DNA from: Nematostella vectensis
Lineage: Eukaryota > Cnidaria > Anthozoa > Actiniaria > Edwardsiidae
Direction of reading: 5' to 3'
Length of the DNA: 64,000 bases
Assembly (NCBI RefSeq): GCF_932526225.1
Contig: NC_064042.1
Span: forward strand, 4,139,001 to 4,203,000
Both the position numbers and the translations under genes were made by a program. Within the stretch, counting starts at the first letter, position 1. Every line of letters begins with the position of its first letter. This document shows positions 22,950-49,100 of this stretch, piece after piece. The notes under the pieces were generated by a model. The model searched no databases and was not told the DNA's origin. It saw only the letters and a program-made list of their open reading frames with translations.

Positions 22950-24083
22950 GTGGAGGTGCCAGTAATATCTGAGAGGTTGGTATGGAGAACCCTTGATAAT
23001 TTGAAGAAAACTGCAGCGGGACCTGACGAGATACCTCACTGGATATGGAGAAACTTTTTAAAAATTTTCGTACAAGTAATACACACAATCTGGAATCTAT
23101 CTCTATCTACACAGGAATGGCCCCTGTCATGGAAGAGAGCAAACATAAACCCTCTACCGAAGATGGACATCCCTAAGGAAGACAAGGATTATAGAGGGAT
23201 TAACATCACACCTGTCATCGCAAGGGCGTTTGAAAAGGTCGTATACGAAAACTTCGCCAGGGAACCCGTCGAGGCTAACCTTAGCCCCTCCCAGTTCGCT
23301 TACAGAAAAGGAGGAAACTGCACAAATGCTCTGATATCCATCCAACATCAAGTGTGCAAATACATGGATAATTCTGATTGCAAAGCTGTTAGGATCTTTA
23401 CGATGGACTTTAGCAAAGCTTTTGACTGTGTTAAGCATGATCTTTTGTCGCATAAGCTGAAACAATTATCACTTAATCCGTACTTAGTTAATTGGTACCA
23501 CATCTTTCTTCACAATAGGCAACAAAGAATTTCTTCTTATAATTATAGTTGGAAGTCCGTCAACAAAGGAACTACTCAAGGAAGCGTTAGTGGTCCCCAT
23601 CTGTTCAATATTTTTCTTAATGATCTCAATTTATTCTATAAGGGGGACCAAGTACTCTTTAAATATGCGGATGATAGCACAATTGTGACTCCTGTGTTTT
23701 CTAAGGAAGACCCATCTCTCAATCTAGTCAATGATTTTTTTAAATGGTCCAATATTAATGAAATGCTTTGCAATGCAGAAAAATGTAAGGAGCTGATAGT
23801 CCGAAAGAAAAACAATAATTCTGATTATCATGCAGTTTAAAACATTCCTCAGTGCAGCGACGTGCTTTTATTAGGCCTTACAATTCAAAGTGATCTGAAG
23901 TTCAGCCTGCACGTCAAAAACAAATTAATAAAAGCCAACAAATGCCTCCATATTCTTATGACCCTTAGGAAGGAGCAATATAGCAAACTAGAAATAGACA
24001 CGCGCTATATAACACCAAATGTAAAAACTGAACGATTCAAGAACACTTTCATCAACCGAATTGCATTCAAACATTTAATGTAA
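22950..24083 (+). pseudogene. LINE reverse transcriptase part with in-frame stop
   Basis: 297 open codons show RT motifs: GPDEIPHWIWR, KRANINPLPK, DYRGINITP, FTMDFSKAFDCV, TQGSVSGP and YADD. A TAA at 23838-23840 interrupts the frame, which resumes immediately (LLLGLTIQSDLKFSLHV). The C-terminal part is then shortened, so the element is internally deleted near the 3' end. Confidence 0.85.
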
Positions 24084-24188
24084 CTTAGTAGTTTGTCTAA
24101 TTTTTAGAAATTGATTGTAACATAGGATATGTATTCTTATCCTTTGATAATAAAGATTATTATTATTTATTATTATTATTATTCTTAC

Positions 24189-24331
24189 CTTGCTGCAATT
24201 TGACACTTGACGGTTCAATCGTTAAGTTGTATCTTGGCGCATTTTGTAGAAGGGCATTCTTGAGCGGTACAAAGGGATCTGAGACGTTTGCTGGCGTTGT
24301 CAGGGTTACGTACACGATAAGACTACCCGGC
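24189..24331 (-). CDS. Gene A exon: SEA-like domain, part 3
   Basis: 143 bp, enters in phase 2 and leaves in phase 1. It encodes PGSLIVYVTLTT and further C-terminal residues. The donor GTAAGA lies against the LINE insertion and is intact. Confidence 0.75.
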
Positions 24332-24414
24332 CTGGGATGGATAAGAAAAGAGCAGTCTGTGCATTATTCTAACATTTAATTAATATATTTACATGGTGTT
24401 GTTAAGGTTCTTAC

Positions 24415-24467
24415 CCATAGCTCAAGGAGACCTTAGTCATACAAGTGGCATCGACGCTTTCTTGTAC
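24415..24467 (-). CDS. Gene A exon: SEA-like domain, part 2
   Basis: 53 bp, phase 0 in and phase 2 out; encodes VQESVDATCMTKVSLSYG. Same length in gene B. Confidence 0.75.
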
Positions 24468-24823
24468 CTACAGAAATGTTGAGAGAGGTTAAGGCCGCAT
24501 TGTCATCAGTTTACTTTCGCAGGTAAGACGGAAACCTCAACCGTTAAAAGACAAAAGAATCTATTGGAATCCGAAATATTTAACAGGCCATCCGCTCTAA
24601 ATTTGCAGTCACATCCTCAAAGAAACTTCCAATAGACACAATGCTTTCTATATTTTGAAATATTTTTAGTGTTTTCCGTTAAAAATCATCGGAGATTCTT
24701 ACATCGGAGATTCTTACGTAATCGACCGGAAGTAAACTGGTAACAGTGCGGCTTTAAAAGGTCTACAGTCTAAGATCTAGTAGATCTTACAACTCTCAAG
24801 CAGCAACTGGTTATTAAGGTTAC

Positions 24824-24915
24824 CAGTTTTTCGAGGCTCGTTTTCATTTGATCGTTTGGTGGGTATTTGGCGTTTGTAAGCCGGAAACTTCCATTTCTTG
24901 TCTGCTCCGAGGTCG
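24824..24915 (-). CDS. Gene A exon: SEA-like domain, part 1
   Basis: 92 bp, phase 1 in and phase 0 out; encodes FRLTNAKYPPNDQMK then a helix-like segment. Together the three exons resemble a SEA domain (F-x-L-x-N-x-x-Y start, GS-[VL]-I-V-x-[VF] strand). No autoproteolysis GSxxV site is certain, so this is a structural guess. Confidence 0.62.
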
Positions 24916-25038
24916 CTGCAACTATAAAACACAAAAACGTTTAGAGGGTCTTGCAATTTTATAAATTATGCTAATGCTTTCGGTAGAGCGCGTGACACAA
25001 CAGAAAAGGTTGAAACGGTTAAGCGCCCCAGTACTTAC

Positions 25039-25285
25039 CCACAGTAAATGTATGCCGAGATCCAGGGAAACCTTCCGCGTGACATGTCACCTCAGCTTCG
25101 TCTACACTTGTCAATTCAACTTTGTAAGTGACTTTTCTTCCAGTCTTGCTGGTCAAATGTGATTGTAACTTTTTGCTGCTCGTCACACAGATCATGTCAG
25201 GAGGAGGGGTCTTGTTTGTTTTCTATGGTGATACTGACAGCTGGTGACTTTATGCACTTGAGTGGATACCTCTCCATGTCGACAT
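25039..25285 (-). pseudogene. Gene A exon f with 1-bp insertion
   Basis: 247 bp versus 246 in genes B and C. The extra T lies in the run 25219-25222 and shifts the frame after about 20 codons, so downstream domains would be lost if this exon were included. Confidence 0.85.
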
Positions 25286-25523
25286 CTGTCAACATGACAC
25301 GCATAGGATATTAAATCTGACTTAAATGGCTCTCTAGGAGGGGGGTAAGAGGATTAGTGATAGACATTACATCGACCCCTCGGCATTAGACCCAAAGAGT
25401 CAGGCATCCCCATAAATCTACAATTACCCCTCCACCCGTATCACATCCCTGTTTTTCTTGTCCCAGCTTATTTATTGCCTTACTATCAAAGTGCTCAAAG
25501 ACAGCCACTTTACAGCCACTTAC

Positions 25524-25769
25524 AATAAACCGCTATGTCCGTTGATGCTGAGCCACAGCCGTCAATCACAGTACAGTTATAAACTCCCCCTTGATCTCTG
25601 CTTATCGAGGGGAACGTTAGTGCTGGTCCCTTCCCTTGAAGGACGCCATCTTTGACCCAGTTGATACTTGACGGATCAACAGCACTAGCGCTGCACGTCA
25701 TCTGCGCGTACGACCCCTCGCTTGTTGTGATGGTACGCGCAGGCGCAATGGACACAGACGAGTGGAATT
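25524..25769 (-). CDS. Gene A exon: Ig-like domain e
   Basis: 246 bp with GTAAGT donor; I-set marks MTCSASA, INWVKDG, GGVYNCTV. Open and nearly identical to 34228-34473. Confidence 0.82.
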
Positions 25770-26195
25770 CTGGGTATGAAATAAAGAATGATGTCAAAAT
25801 AAGAAATTCACTCGCATGTGATAAATATTCACGGAATATTTTAATATTGTCTCTAAAACCAGCTGTAATGCTTGTATTGATCATACGCAGAGAGAACATT
25901 GATCATTATTGGTACCATGTACCCACTAATCTTTACTGGCAAGATTGTATTTTCACTTCCACGAAGACTCCATAATCTTTATCGTTTTAAAATATCACTT
26001 TGGGGGCTGTTTGATTGTTTGGTTTGATTGACTATACATGCTATTCCCCAAACGATACAGGATTTTGAGTTCTGGGCGGTCATAATAAGACTACAAAATC
26101 GACTGTAACAAGAGAACGCCGCTCCAGGTTCGTTTTCCATCATGAACAATCACTTTGATACGCTGCATTTCCGTTTTTTTTTTTTTATCAGTTTA

Positions 26196-26504
<309 letters not shown>

Positions 26505-26579
26505 TCATTATATAATTTTATAAAGCAAAAAATAATATGAGCACCCTTTACAGTCTATTAACAAAACCAATCATCTTAC

Positions 26580-26834
26580 AAATGACTATAATTGTCGTCA
26601 TCTGTGAATCAGCCGTACACTCGTTGCCGTTGTTCACGGTGCATGTGTAGGTTCCCTCGTCTCTTCTCGTGATAGGACTGAACGTGTAGATCCCGGAGCT
26701 GGTCAGTACCAAACCGTCTGGTTTGTGTATTGCTATGTTCAAGGGTGCTGTACCAGATGCGGCGCACTGCACGGTAAAACTGTTCCCCTCCACAACAGTT
26801 TGTGACGTGGTCAGACTCGTGATGCGCGGAGGTG
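26580..26834 (-). CDS. Gene A exon: Ig-like domain c
   Basis: 255 bp with AG at 26835-26836 and GTAAGA donor; PPRITSL, FTVQCAASG, EGTYTCTVNNGNEC. Gene B retains only its last 40 or so bases. Confidence 0.82.
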
Positions 26835-27507
26835 CTATAAAAATTGCAGACAGCGCGAGAAAAAGGTTGATTATTAATTTATAAACCAAGGCCGGGCATT
26901 TTGTAAGTGTAGCTTTTGACCCCATTGTTATCCGCTGCATGGGACCCCTAGTCCATCCCAGTGGAGCGAGCAAAAATATTTTTGCTTGAGCTCAGAATGT
27001 TTTTCTTGGAAAAAAAAAAGCTATTCCACAAACCGAAATGCAAGAGAAATTAATCATCCAGCTACGAAAATTGTTTCAAAGGTGTCAGTACACAATTTAC
27101 AAAGTAAGTTTTAAATAGGCTGATGTCATTATAGGGAGGGGAGGGTTGGCTTACATAAGGGCGTTGACCAGCGCACGGCAAATCCCACGAGTTATTTTGG
27201 CAAAAGATTATAAAAACTTACCGTACGTTTCAAAGCATTTTTTAAAATTTAAAAATGACAAACCGTTAATTTAGTCGGCTATTCAAAAAGGCTCATTCTT
27301 GAGTCGATAGAGGAGACTCCAACGAAAGCAACCCCTCCGTCTATTGCCCTTAGAGCATGCTATTGCCCTATGTACGCACATTATACTATCTCCGCCACTC
27401 AAGGAAGAGCAGTTTTATCTCTATACTTATGACCCGTGAAAAAATTTCAAAAACTTCAAGTATTATATACTTTTTATGTTGCCGTGAAGGTTTATCATAT
27501 TTCTTAC

Positions 27508-27765
27508 CTTTGACTGTGACGGTGAACCTCTTGTTGTGTCCATCTCCCGCCTCGTTACTGGGAACACACGTGAAGATGGTCACGCCAGGAGTGTTAAGAC
27601 GAAGGACGAACAGTCCGTGCATCTGTGAGGCAAACTCCGTACCATTGCGATACAGAGTGTAGGTTATGTTGTCTTGTTTACCCACCGCTGAGCAGTTCAG
27701 CAATACCACGCCACCAATACATTCGGAAGATGCATTTGCTACAATTGTAGTGTTCTCTGGCTCAT
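27508..27765 (-). pseudogene. Gene A exon b with mutated acceptor
   Basis: 258 bp and open: [23 protein letters not shown]. The two bases that should read AG on the minus strand (27767-27766) read AA; gene C and the plus-strand copy have AG here. Splicing to this exon is therefore doubtful. Confidence 0.8.
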
Positions 27766-28284
27766 TTGAAATGATATATCAGCTAATGCAGTAAGCAGGT
27801 GGGAACGATAGAGTGAAAACTTTAAGGAATCGAGTACAGGGAGTAATTTAAAATTGAACAAAAAGTAATTACATAGAGCGGTTTAAAAACAAATCAAGCT
27901 GTCGCATCAGTATTTTGAATTGCATCATCTGAATTTTTTCTATTTCAAATATTCACTACCCTGTTAAGAACTCACTGCAACATGGGGGTGATGTCCATTC
28001 ATGTCCATCAGCAATTTAACATTTTTCATGATAAAGACATCTCACAACAAATCATTTTGAGATTAAACGACTAGGCATGCAAGAGAATGACAATTTATAT
28101 TCTATAAAAGATCACCTATTTATCTTTAAAAGAATTCCGATATATTGTTCGCTTAAAACCTTGCACATTTTTGCACATTTTTAAAATCGATGTGACAGAG
28201 AAATAAAGGTATTCTGCTAAAAAAACGTTATACCACCGCAGAGAGAACTCTCATGTACCGATAAATGTAAAAGCATATGCTTAC

Positions 28285-28539
28285 ATCTCACTACGAGTGT
28301 CGCATTTCTGGTTTGATTTCGTCCACATCCATAAGTAACCACACACGTGTAGACCCCTGACAGCTCGCGGTGCACCATGGGGATGGTGTAGGACGGTCCG
28401 TGTGCTACGGTGTGCCCCTGAGGGCTGATCCATGTGAAGGTTGGTGGAGGAGTACCATCAGCTGAACACGTCAGGTTCACTTGGCCATGCTTGGGAATTG
28501 TAGGACTTGATGGGGCTATATGAACGCTGCTCGGTGGAA
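28285..28539 (-). CDS. Gene A exon: Ig-like domain a
   Basis: 255 bp with AG at 28540-28541 and GTAAGC donor. It has the LTCSADGTPPPTFTW and LSGVYTCVVTYGCG marks and is open. Confidence 0.85.
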
Positions 28540-29069
28540 CTAAATAAAATCAACGCATAAAAAACGCATTTGTCGAAGTGAAAGTATTTTTAGAGCAAAA
28601 AGAAAACATAACTGGAGAGCTAAGAAATCATTTTTGGTGACTTTACAAAAAAATGCCCCACTCCATTTTCCTTAGAATGCAGGCCAAACAACTTCGGTAG
28701 GTCAGCGAGCACCTACTCTTCCCTTGAACGTCAAAAAGTTGGTCATTTATTATTGAGGAATCTTCATATACGATGCTTTTTTCATATGATACTTATGACT
28801 GCGCCCCAGACCCCCCCTCCCAACCCCCCGCCCCGGCCATTCCTGGGTACGCGCCTGATCAGGACCATAATCATATCATATCTGTAAAATTGTAGTGTAA
28901 ATTTTTATGTCATGGGCTTGAAGTGAGTTCACTTTCTATGTGGAATCGTTTGCCTGAGCCAAAACTTGAGTTCCCAGCCAATACCCATGTTTATGCTACA
29001 GCACTGCAAATAAACAATCAAAATCTGCTACAACTCTTATGACCGTCTAAAACTAGATGAGCTCATTAC

Positions 29070-29110
29070 CCTGTACTTTGAGTAGAGTATCTGACGCAGG
29101 CTGCCCAATA
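29070..29110 (-). pseudogene. Gene A NT exon remnant
   Basis: Only the last 40 or so bases of the NT exon with donor GTAATG remain; the similarity stops at about 29110, where spacer begins. This marks the truncation breakpoint of gene A. Confidence 0.75.
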
Positions 29111-30059
29111 TTTCCTGAGTTCTGCCAGACGTCAAGCGAATTCCGACCCCAAAACCGCATCCTGACCGTCCTGCATCGCGCGGCGTCTGGGTACGAGACT
29201 GGGCCTGCATAGCTACTTTTGGTGACCAGGGCACCAATAAAGATTGGGCGAAAGGCAAATTAGAAAAAAACTTTGAGGAGGGAGATGAAGACAGGGAGGG
29301 GAAAAAGGGTTGGAATGAATAGAGTAGTGGTAAGGACGCACGAATAAATATGAGAATGACGAAGAAAAGTGATTTTTTATTGTAAGTTATCAATTATGTT
29401 TCAAGTAACCGGGTTAGGAATTGATTACAACAATAAGCGTGCCGTGCGGGAGGCAAATAACGTCAAATATAATTCGCAAAATAGTTAATGTTAACAGTAA
29501 CCAGGAAGCTAGCCAATGTAAGCTTATTGCCATGGTTACACTAGGACGCCAACTGAGGTTTAGTCTCTGGTAACTGAATCCTGATTGGTCCTGGTTGACT
29601 GAATCCTAATTGGTCCTGGTTGACTTGCGATGTTTCAAGTTTACACACACGATAGGATACCTTGATTGATTCTAAAAAAATCGGGGGTTTCTATTGAAAC
29701 GGCATTAAAAACATATTTATCTTGATTGTTCCTAGTATACTTTATCGCGTGATAATAGCGAGGGATAGCATGAGGATCTTTGTTGATATATCCAGTTCTT
29801 GTGGTTAGTAACATAGGTTACACGGTAATCTCGACCAATGGTGATATAAATACACATCACGTGTCAGTAGCATTGTATGTCACTGGGGATATAACAAAAT
29901 TTGCGTGATGATGATTTCTAAGTGACTAGTGACAAAATATTTGATAATATTTACCTCAAGTGTAAGCGTACGTGTGTATTTACAGCTAACGCGCTGGTAT
30001 TATCTTTGTACGTGATTATAAGGATCTACGGGACTCACTCGCTAGTGGTATTTCTAGAG
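29111..30059. repeat. Inter-gene spacer between genes A and B
   Basis: Bases 29200-29300 match 63105-63200 closely (GCATAGCTACTTTTGGTGAC). Bases 29320-29860 are a diverged version of Q1/Q2, and the end (GTATTTCTAGAGCC) is the same satellite junction as at 17199 and 63797. This is the repeating spacer of the array. No gene seen. Confidence 0.72.
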
Positions 30060-30097
30060 CCCACCCTTTGATCACACGGATTCACGATATGAGCATC

Positions 30098-43861
<13,764 letters not shown>

Positions 43862-44615
43862 CTGTTGGATAAAATAGTGCAAAAATCGTAAATGAATCAT
43901 TCTTCTTAAATATATGACCCCAAAAAGCTAAAACAAGGTCCAAGACACCGAGTTACTTGCTCAATTCGTTGTCGATAAGAGTCAATATGAAACATTTGGT
44001 TCATACCTACCTACAAAGTGTATGAAGGGAATCCAAAATAATATAAACATAAACATCTAAATGCTCATTAACATTCTATTACAAAAATATTATATAAAAA
44101 CGAAACAAATTTGTGAATAATAATGACTGATAGTGTCGTTTTGTGCTGCAATTTCCGAATTATTTACGTGCAGAAGGAGGCAGTCACAAAGATAGTTCAT
44201 CAAGTTCTTGGGAGTCCTGTGATTTCGCATGAAATGTCGTGAAGCATTATGGGGTGGTAATTAGGGCCGTGGAAGCGACACGGAAGTATATACATGAACA
44301 GCAGAAAGACCTAGATATAAGAACGGCAGACAAATAACACCAACATCACCATGTCCGGAGTCATTACTAAATAGTATAAAGGATGCTTATGTCAATTTTA
44401 TTATTTTGGGTCTTTTTTGTGTTGTAGGTATGTAAGCTTACTTAACTTACTTACGGGTGGTACTTTATACTCTGTGTCAAGGTTTAACTCGCCATCCTTC
44501 CTCACAATCAGAGCAACAAATATTAAACTATTCCAAGGTACATTGTTCCTTTTTTCTCTAAACCATTTTTAGTAGAATAATTGATACACGTTTTCTGTAC
44601 CTTTTTATCCAACAG
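43862..44615. other. Head-to-head intergenic region between gene B and plus-strand copy
   Basis: Both NT exons face outward from here and share only TTTATCCAACAG before the exon. No signal exon is recognisable on either strand. If either gene is transcribed from here the promoter would be bidirectional. Confidence 0.55.
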
Positions 44616-44662
44616 ACGCATCTGAATCTGCTACTTGGCAGTGGCAGTACATCACGTCCGTC
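44616..44662 (+). pseudogene. Plus-strand NT exon, left part
   Basis: Follows acceptor ATCCAACAG; encodes DASESATWQWQYITSV, then the transposon begins after TC. Confidence 0.85.
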
Positions 44663-44679
44663 CCCATGCAGAAATTTGA

Positions 44680-45600
44680 GTATGTAAAGGGGATGTAAAA
44701 GGTATGTTGTTCGATACCATTTACCTACCATATACTTCCTAAAAACATACCCTCTACATACCAACTTGGAAGGCATGTAATGGGTATGTAATACATATGA
44801 AAATTGGACATAGTAAAATATACCTTTTACATAACCAAAAGCGACCTTGATATTGAAGACCTTGGAGTTATGTAAAAGGTAAGTGTTAGGTATGTAAATT
44901 GTGTGTAGACGGTATGTAATGAGATATCATTTACATACCAAATATTTGCTGAAAACATACCTGTTACATACCAATTTAGGTGGTATGTAATTGGCATGTA
45001 ATACCTATCAAAATTGGACATTGTAAAATATACATTTTACATAACCAAAAGCGACCTTGATTTGAAGATTTATAGTTATGTAAATGGTAAGTATTAGGTA
45101 TGTAGATGGCAAGTAAAATATATATAGTGGGAACCATTTACATATCAAAAACTTGCTAAAAACATACCGGTTACATACCAAAATGCTACTGTTAAATGGA
45201 AATTTACATACCCATTACATACCTAAAATGTACCTTATGGGCACATAGCTCAAGGCTACCTTAAAAGGGCATGGTATAGAATTTACATAGCCATTACATA
45301 CCCAAAATGTACCTTGAACATACCACAAATGCTACCGTTAAATGGAAATTATTATACCCATTACATACCTAAAATATACCTTGTACATGCCACAAACATA
45401 GCTCAAGGCTACCTTAAGAAGGCATGGTATAGAATTTACATAGCCATTACATACCCAAAATGTACCTTCACAAATAATACCGTTAAATGGAAATTTACAT
45501 ACCCATTACATACCTAAAATGTACCTTGGACATGCCACAAACATAGCTCAAGGCTACCTTAAAATGGCATCGTGCCAATTTTACGTACAATACATTATCT
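44680..45600. repeat. Left subterminal repeat array
   Basis: Many copies of GGTATGTAA and TTACATACC-type motifs in both orientations. From 45180 on, tandem copies of a longer unit appear (CATTACATACC, AAATGTACCTT, CATAGCTCAAGGCTACCTT). Typical of CACTA subterminal regions, where transposase binds. Confidence 0.85.
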
Positions 45601-45994
45601 AAATGTGTCCCATAGCTAAAGGGATAACTTGTAATAAGCGACTGAGCCAAGCAGCTAGTCTTTCCTTGTTTGTAAGCATATCAATAAAACGCCCCTGCAA
45701 CATGGTATCTATGCCTCTACATGTCACACGCAAAATTTAAACCCAAAGAACGTTGTATAACACACTTTATGCGCAAAGTAAAACTAAATTGTTGCTTAAA
45801 GATCAATAAGATTACCTGGAACTGCTAAGCTGCAAAGGTAAAGTTACTAACCTGGAAATCACTGGAAATGTTTAATTGATTCCTAGATCGGCACATAATC
45901 TCGATTCACAAAAAATGACTTTTTTGATTACTAGTTCGAATTGTTTATTATCAAATATAAATTTTAAAAAATGGTAAAAACTATGCCAAAGTTT
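45601..45994. other. Transposon interior, likely 3' UTR of the BEN gene
   Basis: No open exon. TTTATT (a minus-strand AATAAA) is present near 45683 and 45949, usable as poly(A) signals. Confidence 0.45.
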
Positions 45995-46182
45995 TCAATC
46001 AAGCAAAGACTCATCTGCATCGTAGTCATCATCATCATCATCAGGAAGACTAGGCAGACTTGGCAGATCATCTTCACAAGCTGACTTCCGTGCTGCTCTC
46101 CTCAAGTTTTTTATACTTAGGTTCATGGCACTTGTGATGCCTTTTTTACACCCGTCTGGGAGGTTCTGCCTCGACGCATATG
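45995..46182 (-). CDS. BEN gene exon 12
   Basis: Last exon; completes the BEN domain tail (ITSAMNLSIKNLRRAARK) and the acidic end; stop TGA at 45997-45995. Confidence 0.78.
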
Positions 46183-49100
46183 CTATTAATGTAACAAAAA
46201 ATCACTTCGCATTACGTTTGTTATTATCGTCATTAATTGAGTTATTCAATATACCAAATATTCGCGGTACCATAACTTCACCTGATGCGAAAACAATTTA
46301 ATGTGGGAAAATCAAAACTTAGCTTTTCTCACCTTTAATAGTGGTTATAATTTGCTGGTTAAGCAAATTTCCCACCTCCCCCTGCTCAGAGATTTTTCCC
46401 TCGCGCCTTTCTTCTTCTGAAAAAAACGCCTTTAAAAGGCGTGTAGCCAGCGAGGACTTGGTGTGTGCGGTTTTGCACAATGCAAGTGCTGTCCTCGAAA
46501 GGAAGACACCACTGCCCGCAACTAATTCAACTAACTGCAAATAATGAAAGAAAAAAAAAACGTTCAGTACCCAAAATAACATATAGTTCATAAAACGACG
46601 TCAATAATACTTGAGTTATTTTTTTAAATATCGTATCAAGTACTCGCGATAGGACAAGCTCTTGCTTTCACGGGCAATTGGAAATAGTTAGTTGTCATTT
46701 GAACAAAGTCGGCGGCTACTGAGTGATCTGATTAGTAAATTATCATTGTCAAGCGCTGGAAAGTCCCGGCTGTTGCGAATCGGGACTTCCCGAATTAACA
46801 AGCGAGGACCACTCATAGCCACTGACTTCGTTTGAATGGCAGCTAAGTATTTCAAGTCGCCCAAGAAAATCTATCTGTGACCTGATGCCCGTAAGGTTGG
46901 ATTACACCTCACACTCATTTTTATTTAAACTTTTTTAAACTAAAGACTTATGTTCAAGGCTGACTAATAAACCCTGCACTGTTCTCAAATTCCTGTATCC
47001 ATCCTTATTATTACCTTTCTCGTTGCCGCTTCTGCCTCACTCATCACGCCTACCCGCCCATCATTTACTTGTACATTTGGTACTCGAAGCTCATTTCCTA
47101 AAATCAATGACAATTATAAAATGATCTCTATATCATCAGAAAACAAACTAGAAGAGGATGGCGTAAACGAGGAAAATGATCTCTATATCATCAGAAAACA
47201 AACTAGAAGAGGATGACGTAAACGTAAAAAATAATTTTTCAACTAAAAGGACAGAGAGGAAAGATGCAAGATAACTATTTTTTAGCTCAATATTTTGCAT
47301 ATAAGCTCCCTTTTTGTCGGAGAACAAAATATCAAAATTAAAAATGTAACTTACGCTATGTCTTGAAAGATATTTCAAAGGCTATCTGTGAAAAAGCCCA
47401 ACAAAATACGAAATGGCGCCCGTTTTGACCCATTAAATTGAAAATATTTACCTTGGATACCATCTGATCTGCTCAGTCTCCTGAATCGCGCTTCCAAAGC
47501 CCCATATTTTTCCTTCAGCTCACTAAGCTCATCTCTCGTGGAAACACACATAGGATTTGGGCAAAGTGGCCTTTTTTTTGGTTCTTTCTGCGCATCTGAA
47601 ATAGAAAAAAAAATTAATAGAGCGGAAACCCTCAAGTAGAACCTGAATAAAAGACATCTGATTTTGGAGTCTATACTGAACTGTTCTTTTTACAGCAATT
47701 CTACCCTGAAAATGGGGATAATAATTTTTGATATAAATATGAAATAGAAAATTGAAATAATGACAAAAATACTTACGCTGCGTATGTGCTGGCTTGTCTC
47801 TTGTGACTCCCTGTTGGTTAATTAAAGAGAGACTTCAAACTTGCGAATCTATACTAGTGTATTTTTATGCGTTTCAGAACCGTTTAATTGAAATTGACAA
47901 ACCTTGAGTGACGATGTTGATAAATCGCGGGAGGCCGACTTCTTTGAAAATAGAAATGCGGTTGAAAAAATTTTATAGAGGTATAGAATTAAGATCCTGA
48001 ACTTCTCATTCAAATTGCGTACCAACCTGGACTATTTGCTCTGACTGATTCAGCTCGCACCCTGTGATAAACGGATGAAACGTAAATAGCTAATCATCAT
48101 GAATGATCATAGACTTGAGAATACAAATTGAAGTATTCCTTACCCGCTCTTTGTGTTGATCTCTCGTTGATAGCAACAATCGAGATGTCCTATATGTACA
48201 TAAACAAACATTGTCTATTATGATTTTCTATGATTTCATAAATTTGAGGATATCTCGATTCTCAGTGCTGAGAATTCTTGCTCGCAAAGTTCAGTGTACT
48301 TTCTCGCAATTCTTTACTAGTCGTGCTCGAGGAACGGGATCCTCTCGAGCATGACAGTTCTTTCGATTGATCTGTTTTTCTTGGGTGTTTGAAGATAGTT
48401 ATGAGGGAAGGAGGGGTGGTATAGAGTATATTTCTCACATTCACAAGCTCCATTTCTTTGAAAATGTTTGAAAATCTAACCTCAAGTGTCTCAGCAATTT
48501 GGTCGCAACTTTCCACAGTTCCGGTCACAGTTGTCGCAGGGGGGGTGTTTTTTGATGATTTTTTTGATGACTTTTTCTTCTTAACTGGAGCATTACTATC
48601 TGTTGAGGATTTATTGTTATTATGAATTTCACCAATCATGTACTTCAGTGGTTCTGCCGCTTAAATTTTCCCAAGTACTCTATTTTTTTACTATACTATT
48701 ATTGTCATACTATGCAAGTAGTGACGTACCCGAAGAAGCTTTGTCACTGGTCCTTTTTTTAGTTTTTTTCTTCTCTTCCTCATTGACATTCTTGCCTATA
48801 ACCATAAATTAAAATAAAGGTAATAAATAACACTTTATGACCCATTGTTTAAGGACCGGAGGAAATTGTTTCATTTCAGTTGTTTTCATACTTTTCCCAA
48901 GAATATCCCGAAGTTCGCTCCGAACTAAACATTCATTGCGAAACTAGCTTTTTTTGTGTGTTTCGAATTGAGTTTGTGAACTTCATCGTGATTAAAGTTC
49001 GTAATTACCACATCTCATCGCTTTTTTTTTATTTCAAAAGGCTTAAAAGTATTCGGGTGGACATGATTCAAGCAAAAATCATCTAACTTGTGCTGGAAAA

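Larger units (their letters stand above)
21185..24183 (+). mobile_element. CR1/L2-like non-LTR retrotransposon, degenerate, antisense in gene A intron
   Basis: About 3.0 kb. The empty site is visible in gene B at 32957-32965, where GATCTTCTTACC is uninterrupted, so both borders are certain to a few bases; any target duplication is 4 bases or less. It has an endonuclease region, a reverse transcriptase region and a 3' end AATAAAGATTATTATT leading to an ATT repeat tail. It is on the plus strand, antisense to gene A. The coding region is broken in several places, so it cannot move by itself. Confidence 0.88.

Noticed and set aside
25652-25975. 107-codon plus frame across Ig domain e
   Set aside because: Lies opposite a well-supported minus exon and its intron; no motif.
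44680-45600. CRISPR-like direct repeats
   Set aside because: Motifs occur in both orientations with irregular spacing and flank a eukaryotic transposon; there are no uniform spacers and no cas genes.
47120-47220. Possible extra exon in the duplicated GATCTCTATATC segment
   Set aside because: It is a short imperfect direct duplication inside an intron; including it breaks the phase between BEN exons 9 and 10.
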